Virus record (IMG/VR): IMGVR_UViG_3300021061_000053
Location: 1-21,037 of that record
Strand: one strand, 5' to 3'
DNA from: a virus
DNA length: 21,037 nucleotides
Shown here: piece by piece, positions 6,937 through 12,867 of the stretch
How the letters are laid out: every line of letters starts with the position of its first letter
Numbering within the stretch: position 1 is the stretch's first letter
Notes under the pieces: generated by a model
Seen by the model: the letters and a program-made list of their open reading frames with translations, nothing else
What the model was told of the DNA's origin: nothing
Databases searched by the model: none
Made by a program: the position numbers and the translations under genes

Positions 6937-7212
6937 ATGACACAGACACAAAGCAAGAAATCAAAGGAAACACCAACCAACAAAAGATCTATCAAAGGGG
7001 GAGCCATCAAAGGTAGAGCAACCCAAGTACAGATGCCGGAAGAAGTCAGGGAGATATTGGAAGCGGCGGCTCCTCCAGGTGTACCCAGAAACCAAAAACT
7101 GTCTAGAGCTTTAATGTTCCTGTCGGAAGTATTAGAGATCTGGAAAGAGGACGCAGACAAGCAAGGTATAACACTATACGAGATGCTGACGGAACCAGCG
7201 ACAAATGAATAA
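6937..7212 (+). CDS. Small basic protein, possibly DNA-binding (91 residues)
   Basis: The first 30 residues are basic and disordered-looking (SKKSKETPTNKRSIKGG). Then a strand-like segment (GRATQVQMP) precedes helices (EEVREILEAAAPPGVPRNQKLSRALMFLSEVLEIWKED). A short strand followed by two helices is the order of a ribbon-helix-helix regulator, and the basic tail would suit DNA binding, but the match is weak. The same DNA also has a 95-codon frame on minus, which crosses the intergenic region and has no ribosome-binding site, so I prefer the plus frame with its promoter and terminator. It converges on the polymerase gene with 28 bases between the two stops. Confidence 0.7.
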   Translation: MTQTQSKKSKETPTNKRSIKGGAIKGRATQVQMPEEVREILEAAAPPGVPRNQKLSRALMFLSEVLEIWKEDADKQGITLYEMLTEPATNE

Positions 7213-7216
7213 AAAA

Positions 7217-7236
7217 GAGAGGGGAAAGCCCCTCTC
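7217..7236. terminator. Bidirectional terminator between the 6937 gene and the polymerase
   Basis: GAGAGGGG (7217-7224) pairs with CCCCTCTC (7229-7236) around a 4-base loop. On minus it is followed by TTTTTTATTC, ending the long polymerase operon. The plus side has only a weak T-run. Confidence 0.85.
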
Positions 7237-7240
7237 TGTG

Positions 7241-9274
7241 TTAAATGAGCATTAGCTGCACTTCCACTATTGGTTCCGGTTCTATCTCTATTACTTCTGG
7301 CTCTGCCTCAATCTTGTCTATTTCCTTCTGAACTTCCTTAAGGTAGAAGTCATAATCGATGTTATAATCTTCAGCCTCAAAGTAATCATTAAACAAAGTA
7401 ACGAAGTATCCCGCCACATAGTCAATGTAATGTGACTCACCATCTACAATCTTGCGCTTTCTCATCCGCTTACCGAAGCTAGCATCCATCTTTTCCTCTG
7501 GCTTAGAAACATAATATCGAACTGTCTTTTGAGTGTCTTCTGCACCCAACACAGTATATTCATGAATTGGCTTCTTGAGGGGTTTACCTGTCTTTCCAAG
7601 TGTCCTGCTAACTCTAGACACATCCTCTATAACATTGGTAAATTGCCCTCCCACCTTCTGACTAGCGCAAAAGTCGTATATATCTTTATGATTGTGGAGA
7701 AATATTAGAGGGTCTGTTCCTTCTAAGAAATAAGCCTGTAAAGCCATTGCCACCACTGGGAATTTATACCCGTTGATTAAGCCGCCTTGGGGAACAAAGC
7801 ATCCTTTAGTCTTAATGCTGCCGTCTATCGTGCGACTCAGGTAGTTGTTAACATCCCTCCTTACATACAATTCATAGTGGGTTTCCTCAAGCTCAAACCT
7901 TGTCACTTTTTCCCATGCCTTATAGATCCTCCTGATGTCTTCTAGCTTGTCTTGCGTACTGTCTACTATTATCCCGTCAGTGTTTGCCGATATTACTGAG
8001 TAGCCAGCTTCTTCTAGGTCTTCCACCAGCATCATAAGCATTAGCTGATTATTTACCGTCACAGCAAAAGTTACTTGGGGATCGAACAACCAGAATGTTT
8101 TTGAGTTAAGTAGCCCATACACAGAATTTATTGCGATTTTAAGTCCAGCTTGAATTACATCACTTTCTTTACTCTCTTTACGTCGTTTCTTGTGGTAGAG
8201 TCGCTGATCAACAATGTCTTTGAGGAGTGGTAGAAATACATTAGGATCTAAATGCTGGGGACATAAATTATTATTTAATATCGCTAGGGGGTATTGCGAC
8301 ATTACGTCGGCATCTAACAGTAATCTATCACCAGTAGCTCTGATAACTGTTGGTTTATCTTCTGAGTGAATACCGCCCAAACCAATAGAGTAGGTGGTTC
8401 CTTTGAATGTTAGCTTAGGAATATCGCACTCGTATTTATCCCTTGCTGGTGTTGAATCTATCTTTTTAATGACTTTGTTCTTCAGATCTGAGAGAAAGGC
8501 TTGCAATTCCTGAGTTTTAAACTTTATGTAAGGGTAGATGATATCAACCATCCAGATATCATCACGCTCAGTTTTACTCTGCTTAAACTCTTTAAAAGCC
8601 TCATTGCTCATGCTAGCTTTTTCTTGATACCACTTATTCAGAAGTATCTTAGCGATCGCTGAGTCGCTGGCACTATGTAACTTAGCGTTAAATAGAGAGG
8701 ATAAATCAGCCCTCATGTTCAGTTCGCCTTCTACAGCCTCCAGAAGCTTTAATGTAACTTCAACGTCATTCTTGTTATAGTCTAGTAACGTGGGTTCGTC
8801 TTCGGGTTTGATTTCGTCCGTATAGTGGAATGGGAGATCCTGAACTTTAGGATATTTCAGATTAACTCCCACGCCTTTGAGCGAGATAACATTGTAACCA
8901 GCGCGAATGATCTCAAGCAAGTCATAAGACCGACTGAAAGACTTAGCACTATTCTTAAAGACATTCCACCCCTCAATACAACTTTGAGCAAAAGCATAGA
9001 TGGCTTCCACAGTTGCTTGGGGATTACGACTAATAAACTCTATTACTCCATCATCGAAGTTAGAGTTGTTGAAGCCAATTAGATAGCGATCGCGTATTGT
9101 GGCTAGAATCTTCTCACGGTCATTCCGGCTTTCACTAATTACAAACTGCTTAAAACAATCTGATTGATTTTGAGCAATTCGGTTAAGGCTAGCAAAAGTG
9201 ACGCTAAAGAAATTGGGGTAAGTCTCAACGTCATAGACCAGCCCCAATTTGATAATATCTTCAGGTAATTTCAT
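7241..9274 (-). CDS. Family B DNA polymerase with 3'-5' exonuclease and terminal clamp motif
   Basis: This is the phage replicative polymerase. The exonuclease has Exo I YDVET (D15, E17), Exo II NNSNFD (N70-D74) and Exo III YNKND (Y166-D170). The polymerase has motif A DVMSQYP (D323-P329), motif B KIAINSVYG (K379-G387) and motif C ANTDG (N431-G434). In motif C the usual DTD is NTD; the second Asp is kept and this variant is seen in other phage polymerases. Only about 50 residues lie between motifs A and B, so the TPR1 insertion of protein-primed polymerases is absent. The last residues are QLMLI, like the beta-clamp-binding pentapeptide QL(S/D)LF and the QLGLF end of E. coli Pol II. GAGAGAGGG precedes the ATG. 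It is the last gene of the operon starting at 11464. Confidence 0.95.
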   Translation of the reverse strand: MKLPEDIIKLGLVYDVETYPNFFSVTFASLNRIAQNQSDCFKQFVISESRNDREKILATIRDRYLIGFNNSNFDDGVIEFISRNPQATVEAIYAFAQSCIEGWNVFKNSAKSFSRSYDLLEIIRAGYNVISLKGVGVNLKYPKVQDLPFHYTDEIKPEDEPTLLDYNKNDVEVTLKLLEAVEGELNMRADLSSLFNAKLHSASDSAIAKILLNKWYQEKASMSNEAFKEFKQSKTERDDIWMVDIIYPYIKFKTQELQAFLSDLKNKVIKKIDSTPARDKYECDIPKLTFKGTTYSIGLGGIHSEDKPTVIRATGDRLLLDADVMSQYPLAILNNNLCPQHLDPNVFLPLLKDIVDQRLYHKKRRKESKESDVIQAGLKIAINSVYGLLNSKTFWLFDPQVTFAVTVNNQLMLMMLVEDLEEAGYSVISANTDGIIVDSTQDKLEDIRRIYKAWEKVTRFELEETHYELYVRRDVNNYLSRTIDGSIKTKGCFVPQGGLINGYKFPVVAMALQAYFLEGTDPLIFLHNHKDIYDFCASQKVGGQFTNVIEDVSRVSRTLGKTGKPLKKPIHEYTVLGAEDTQKTVRYYVSKPEEKMDASFGKRMRKRKIVDGESHYIDYVAGYFVTLFNDYFEAEDYNIDYDFYLKEVQKEIDKIEAEPEVIEIEPEPIVEVQLMLI

Positions 9275-9297
9275 TGTTTTCCCTCTCTCTTAAACGT

Positions 9298-9462
9298 TTA
9301 AAGCTCTTCTTCTGGTATGTCTGGGAAGTCATAATGACCAATCATGTTGTTTAAGCTGTCTTGAAGCATTCTATTTTCGCTTTTCTCCCTTTCAAAACTC
9401 AAACCTAAAAGAAAGAAAAATCCCCAAGACATAACCAGTAAAATTCCTAAAATAAACCCCAT
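9298..9462 (-). CDS. Tiny membrane protein (54 residues), last of the cluster
   Basis: An N-terminal hydrophobic helix (residues 2-22, rich in F, L, I and G) is followed by a charged cytoplasmic-type tail with FEREKSENR and an acidic end (DIPEEEL). GGAGG lies nine bases before the ATG, within the end of the previous ORF, whose TAA directly abuts this ATG. The stop is 23 bases before the polymerase start. The length, start signal and coupling make it the most convincing of the five mini ORFs. No family is known to me. Confidence 0.72.
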   Translation of the reverse strand: MGFILGILLVMSWGFFFLLGLSFEREKSENRMLQDSLNNMIGHYDFPDIPEEEL

Positions 9463-9540
9463 TTAATCTGCCTCCTCAAAATCAAAACCGAATAAAAAGA
9501 TAAAACCGAAATACACAATGATTATTAACAAAATATCCAT
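9463..9540 (-). CDS. Mini membrane protein (25 residues)
   Basis: Nearly the whole peptide is one hydrophobic helix (MDILLIIIVYFGFIF and onwards), closed by the acidic end DFEEAD, which would favour one orientation in the membrane. GAGGAT is seven bases before the ATG. The ATG overlaps the previous stop as TAATG, and its own TAA abuts the next ATG. The end codes EEAD using the GAGGAG that also serves as ribosome-binding site for the 54-residue gene. Confidence 0.6.
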   Translation of the reverse strand: MDILLIIIVYFGFIFLFGFDFEEAD

Positions 9541-9611
9541 TACAAATCCTCAATAACCTTAACTATAACAACTGTGATACAAATGATTAAGACGATATAA
9601 ACTACTTCCAT
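9540..9611 (-). CDS. Mini membrane protein (23 residues)
   Basis: A single hydrophobic helix of V, I and L residues (MEVVYIVLIICITVVIV) ends in KVIEDL. Its ATG is preceded by AATTGGAGATTTCTG, almost the same 15 bases that precede the 20-residue gene, which suggests tandem duplication of this kind of unit. The stop overlaps the next start as TAATG. Confidence 0.58.
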   Translation of the reverse strand: MEVVYIVLIICITVVIVKVIEDL

Positions 9612-9630
9612 CAGAAATCTCCAATTACTT

Positions 9631-9693
9631 TTAATACAATATCAACACAAGAATCATTAAACATACAGCCACAACAAGGAATACTAAACCCAT
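9631..9693 (-). CDS. Mini membrane protein (20 residues)
   Basis: This is the shortest ORF of the cluster: a 20-residue peptide with no charged residue, all V, L, I, M, A, F, C and G closed by a Y. GGAG lies eight bases before the ATG. The start overlaps the previous stop as TAATG. Chance hydrophobic ORFs of this size are common; the call rests on the ribosome-binding site and on the run of coupled neighbours. Confidence 0.52.
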   Translation of the reverse strand: MGLVFLVVAVCLMILVLILY

Positions 9694-9779
9694 TAGAAAT
9701 CTCCAATTAAAAAGTGAATAACTAAAAGGTAGCCACCAACAAATAACACAACTACACTAACCCCTATCAATGTCGTCAT
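9693..9779 (-). CDS. Mini membrane protein (28 residues)
   Basis: The ORF begins 23 bases before the end of the 86-residue membrane gene, in another frame. The ATG closely follows GGAGGA. The peptide is one helix (MTTLIGVSVVVLFVGGYLLV and onwards) with a single His inside and GDF at the end. Its stop overlaps the start of the 20-residue gene. The ribosome-binding site is close to the ATG (three bases), so initiation may depend on translation of the upstream gene. Confidence 0.5.
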   Translation of the reverse strand: MTTLIGVSVVVLFVGGYLLVIHFLIGDF

Positions 9780-10017
9780 CTTCCTCCATACCAGCACGAG
9801 TTTTAGTAAACTTGATTGAATCGTCTTTCTCGAATCTCTCTAGAATGGTTGTTAGTTCATTAAGTGCTAAGTTAAAAACATTTAAGAACAACAAACCACC
9901 TGGGGATATAAAGTCTTTACCCTGCGTTGCCAAACCTGCGGTTGCAGCTAGCGTTACACTCAAAACAGCATTCCAAAAAAGAGGGGTAGCAAGCAAATTA
10001 CGGTCTTTTCCGCGCAT
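9757..10017 (-). CDS. Small membrane protein, holin-like layout (86 residues)
   Basis: A basic N-terminus (MRGKDRN) precedes two hydrophobic segments: residues about 10-31 (ATPLFWNAVLSVTLAATAGL) and about 38-58 (SPGGLLFLNVFNLALNELTTIL). A charged tail follows (ERFEKDDSIKFTKTRAG, then EEDDDIDRG). Two helices, small size and a charged tail are typical of class II holins, but the second segment is only moderately hydrophobic and no endolysin is adjacent. It follows the kinase gene by 34 bases in the same operon. Holin is a guess; a small membrane protein is well supported. Confidence 0.75.
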   Translation of the reverse strand: MRGKDRNLLATPLFWNAVLSVTLAATAGLATQGKDFISPGGLLFLNVFNLALNELTTILERFEKDDSIKFTKTRAGMEEDDDIDRG

Positions 10018-10051
10018 ATAAAAAGCCTAATTGATTACACCCCAGTTTGAT

Positions 10052-10681
10052 TTAGTTGTTAGCTATATTGAGAGAAGACTCGTAAAGGCTGCGTAATCGA
10101 GAGATTGTAGGGCAACCTAGTTCACCCATACAAATGTCTAAGTCGCGGAACAAATTACTGTCATACTCGTTACTAACTACACATCCTCTATCGGAGATTT
10201 GCATTAAAGTATCATCAATTTCAGCCAGATTAATATCAGAACTTTCTTCTCGTTCTCGGTTGCCGGAAATATTGATAAAACTTAATTCGGCATCATGCAG
10301 AACTACCATTGCTGCAATCGTCTTCACTTCTTCTAAATTACGGATGCTTTGAATTGAAATAGTTCTAGCTCCTTCGTTAAGGAATAGTCTTTCAATTTCA
10401 CTAGCTAGCATCTTTGCACCAAAGTTAGAATCTCTTACTCGCCAGAAATGAAAGCAATCAACTAACATCTGCTGATATGTACAGGTAGAATCTTCTGGTG
10501 TTTCAGCCTTCACGTCCTGGTCATCTAGTTCCCCAGCCTTTAGTCCATAAATATTTTCTAGAAAGGCTTTAAGCGGCTTGATAGGGGAAGTATTAGGGAT
10601 GCCGTAAACTTCTTGGAGATAGTCAGCAACGGTAGATTTGCCAGAATTAGTAAGTCCAGTGATAGCGATGATTTTTTTCAT
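10052..10681 (-). CDS. Deoxynucleoside monophosphate kinase-like protein
   Basis: The N-terminus MKKIIAITG leads into a clear Walker A (G9-x4-G14-K15-S16-T17). What follows fits phage dNMP kinase-type P-loop proteins: KPLKAFLENIYGL, a region with FHFWRVRDSNFGAKML (residues about 87-106), and later ISGNREREESS that may be the lid arginines. Such enzymes phosphorylate dNMPs to dNDPs for phage DNA synthesis. I place the start at the ATG at 10681; the frame extends to a TTG at 10696 but without a clear ribosome-binding site. It overlaps the upstream gene by 35 bases in another frame. It lies in the polymerase operon beside a deoxyribosyltransferase-like gene. Confidence 0.82.
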   Translation of the reverse strand: MKKIIAITGLTNSGKSTVADYLQEVYGIPNTSPIKPLKAFLENIYGLKAGELDDQDVKAETPEDSTCTYQQMLVDCFHFWRVRDSNFGAKMLASEIERLFLNEGARTISIQSIRNLEEVKTIAAMVVLHDAELSFINISGNREREESSDINLAEIDDTLMQISDRGCVVSNEYDSNLFRDLDICMGELGCPTISRLRSLYESSLNIANN

Positions 10682-11105
10682 GATTGATAATTTCAAAAAT
10701 TGCTTGATTTAGATTGCTAGACTGATTACCAGCACAGAGTAAGAACGGATGTAGCTTAAACTCTTCTGGAATATTGAAGATAAAGAGATCTTTACCTGAG
10801 CCAAACCCGTAACCCAACTCAAAGAGAGTTCCGATCATAGGTTTAGTCTTTAAACCTTCAAAGTTGATCAGAATATAATGAGAGGTAAGAATGTCTGTAA
10901 TATCTCGGAAGAATATTTCATCAGCTTTGATATCAACATTCTGGTCGTTAATAACTCCTACAGAGTCTAAAAACTCTTTCCCTCTCATTGGGTCACGAAC
11001 CATTAAACCCGCTGCTTGTAGCTTCTCTGTGGCTTCCTTGCGCCAGCCAGTTGCTTCTTCGTAAGTTAGACCATTAATAGAACCTGCTAAGTAAACGGTT
11101 TTCAT
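10647..11105 (-). CDS. Nucleoside 2-deoxyribosyltransferase-like protein
   Basis: The sequence opens with MKTVYLAGSINGL, the first strand and loop of the nucleoside 2-deoxyribosyltransferase superfamily. It has FFRDITDI (D68, D71) and the signature GTLFELGYG with the candidate catalytic E96 followed by a glycine-rich loop. At 152 residues it has the normal length. Enzymes of this fold exchange or cleave bases from deoxynucleosides or deoxynucleotides; some phage members hydrolyse or remodel nucleotides. Substrate cannot be read from sequence. Its ATG overlaps the stop of the 34-residue ORF (ATGA), and its end overlaps the kinase gene. Confidence 0.82.
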   Translation of the reverse strand: MKTVYLAGSINGLTYEEATGWRKEATEKLQAAGLMVRDPMRGKEFLDSVGVINDQNVDIKADEIFFRDITDILTSHYILINFEGLKTKPMIGTLFELGYGFGSGKDLFIFNIPEEFKLHPFLLCAGNQSSNLNQAIFEIINHEKNHRYHWTY

Positions 11106-11206
11106 TGGTATATGTCAAGAATTACTAGAAAAGGGGAGAAGACGGCAAGCAAAACTAGAATGGTTGTGAGAAATGCTTGTTCTCGAATCATATATAGTCC
11201 AAACAT
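11102..11206 (-). CDS. Mini membrane protein (34 residues)
   Basis: The TAA of the upstream 85-residue gene directly abuts this ATG, and its TGA overlaps the next ATG, so it fills the space between two good genes exactly. GAGG lies four bases before the ATG, within the end of the upstream gene. The peptide has a short charged start (MFGLYMIREQ) and a hydrophobic helix (FLTTILVLLAVFSPFLVIL). It resembles in size and form the mini proteins at 9463-9779. Confidence 0.6.
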   Translation of the reverse strand: MFGLYMIREQAFLTTILVLLAVFSPFLVILDIYQ

Positions 11207-11464
11207 TTAGCCTCGCTTGTGACTAACTAATTTCCAGCCCTCTTTCAAAAGCCTCTGGTAGACAAACCATCCGTGTGAATGATTTAGAGGTTCTACCTTG
11301 CATCCAGACTTTTCGATAACCTCGTCTAACCTAATCTCATTAAGCATTCCTAACACGGTGGCATCTGCGTATTGTGGAAAATCTGAGAACGGATAGAACT
11401 TTACATCTCCTTTGGGGGATAGCCAGAGAGCGCCCCCAAACCAAGCCATTTGATTTTCATTCAT
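11207..11464 (-). CDS. Small unknown protein (85 residues), first gene of the polymerase operon
   Basis: I do not recognise it. It begins with a tryptophan-rich strand region (AWFGGALWLSPKGDVKFYP), has a central acidic helix (LNEIRLDEVIEKSG) and ends with SHGWFVYQRLLKEGWKLV. The composition suggests a small folded soluble protein. A TATAAT box at 11487-11492 and two AT-rich near-palindromes lie just upstream. Downstream it runs without a gap into the 34-residue ORF. Confidence 0.72.
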   Translation of the reverse strand: MNENQMAWFGGALWLSPKGDVKFYPFSDFPQYADATVLGMLNEIRLDEVIEKSGCKVEPLNHSHGWFVYQRLLKEGWKLVSHKRG

Positions 11465-11486
11465 TGTTTAATCCTTGCTTTTATAT

Positions 11487-11531
11487 ATTATATCCTAAAT
11501 TATAAAATTTAGACTAAATTATAAAACTAGG
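11487..11531 (-). promoter_or_regulatory. Promoter and tandem AT-rich operator-like repeats
   Basis: A perfect TATAAT (11487-11492 on minus) lies 23 bases before the 85-residue gene. Where the -35 box would be are two 18-base units in tandem with a 19-base period (11495-11512 and 11514-11531), each beginning CTAAATTATAAAA; the first is a near-palindrome with arms CTAAATT and AATTTAG. No good -35 box is seen, which suggests an activator-dependent or repressed promoter. Confidence 0.5.
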
Positions 11532-12861
11532 ATAAAAAAATAGGACACCTCACAGTAAAGCCTCGCTTTTCGTCTAAGAGGCAGAACGCTTGCTGTGGTT
11601 CCTCATAGGGAAAGCCGCAGTGTGCAGCATAAGAGTTAAAGCCAACCAGAGAGCCATTAACCACAGCATTTCTCATAAAATGCAAGCTATGGAAATGCCC
11701 TAAGAAATCCATATCTCCTTGAATTGCTTGATTTTCCTTTAGAATATATTTGCTTAAAGGTACGATAAAGCCCCCAACACCCCCGCCATATTTGATTGCA
11801 TCCCCATGATGGAACCGAAGCTTCTTACCATACACATCAATATAGTTATGGTAAGCTCCAGCGATAGAGAAAGCTAAACGCTCATCCCTTCCCCTGTAGT
11901 AATTAGCAATCGTGTGGTAAAGCAGATTCTCAAGGCTGTTCTGAGTGCGTGTCCCCACTTTAGTTTTGCGCTGCATTGGAAACCTCCCATGATTCCCGTC
12001 AGAACAAACTATAATAATTTCCTTCAGTTCTGAGTCTTCCCGTAGGTAGTCAATGCCGCCGATCAGAAGCTCTTGGGCAAACAAGCTTGCTTCCACTGGC
12101 GAGAAAGCATTAGTCTCTAGGTTTTCCTCACGGAGGTAGTTGTTGATAATGTCTCCGCCGATCCACAAGATAAGGCGAGGAATATCAACGTCACGCCTGT
12201 TAAGTCTAACCACTTTCGCCAAATTACGAAAATAAGCTTTAGCTCTAGCTTCGGCAATCTCTGGGTTATACTCATTTAGCCCATGAGTTTCTGCTAGAGT
12301 AACAACTTCCTCAATGTGCCAATCACTAGCTAGGCTGATAGCTGTGGCTTCACCTCTCTCGTTGTCTGACTCACTGGTGTAGATTTTAAGCGGTATTGGG
12401 GATTGGTTGATATTGCCTAGGAAATTAAGCCGATCTTCTAGTTCTTCAATCTTGTCAAGCGCTGATTTATATTTCCTCCCCACATCTAGGCATTGTTGAG
12501 CAAGCTTTTTAATTTTCCTGTCACTATCTAAATCTGGTGGCTCTATCAGTTCCCACTCTTGCTTATCCTTGTTCCAAGTGGCACCAGCGTAAGTGACAAG
12601 GTTTAGTGCATCTGATGGCTTGAGGTCTAGCTCATCTGCAATGGCAGATAGTGGCTGACTTCCCTTCTTAAATAACTCAACAACTTTCTGTGTGATTTCC
12701 TGGTAGTTGGGGATTTGAGCAACAGCCTGTTTAAGTTTCTCAGGAGAGTTACGAATGTTGGTTTCACAATCTGACACGCAATACCAGCGATCGCCATTAA
12801 GCTTTTGCAGCTTTTCCACCCCTACCGATTTTCTACAATCTCTACAGCTTCTAGTTTCCAT
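11527..12861 (-). CDS. Calcineurin-like metallophosphoesterase with zinc ribbon and HTH
   Basis: The 444-residue protein has an unusual three-part layout. Residues 6-32 hold a zinc ribbon (C6xxC9 and C28xxxC32). Residues about 68-92 form a helix-turn-helix (QPLSAIADELDLKPSDALNL). After a coiled segment, residues about 174-444 form a metallophosphoesterase with all expected metal motifs: DWH (D180, H182), GGD (D237), GNH (N290, H291), HHGD (H351, H352) and GHFH (H389, H391). This set is complete, so it should be active. The fold is shared by SbcD/Mre11 nucleases and by phosphatases. The DNA-binding parts and its place just downstream of the clamp gene favour a nucleic-acid substrate. It starts six bases after the dnaN-like stop, so the two are cotranscribed. 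Confidence 0.9.
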   Translation of the reverse strand: METRSCRDCRKSVGVEKLQKLNGDRWYCVSDCETNIRNSPEKLKQAVAQIPNYQEITQKVVELFKKGSQPLSAIADELDLKPSDALNLVTYAGATWNKDKQEWELIEPPDLDSDRKIKKLAQQCLDVGRKYKSALDKIEELEDRLNFLGNINQSPIPLKIYTSESDNERGEATAISLASDWHIEEVVTLAETHGLNEYNPEIAEARAKAYFRNLAKVVRLNRRDVDIPRLILWIGGDIINNYLREENLETNAFSPVEASLFAQELLIGGIDYLREDSELKEIIIVCSDGNHGRFPMQRKTKVGTRTQNSLENLLYHTIANYYRGRDERLAFSIAGAYHNYIDVYGKKLRFHHGDAIKYGGGVGGFIVPLSKYILKENQAIQGDMDFLGHFHSLHFMRNAVVNGSLVGFNSYAAHCGFPYEEPQQAFCLLDEKRGFTVRCPIFLS

Positions 12862-12867
12862 TTTTTT

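Noticed and set aside
6873-7160. 95-codon minus-strand ORF opposite the 6937 gene
   Set aside because: It has no ribosome-binding site, crosses the intergenic promoter region and shows no plausible protein pattern.
8825-9082. 85-codon plus-strand ORF in the polymerase gene
   Set aside because: It is antisense to well-conserved exonuclease motifs of the polymerase.
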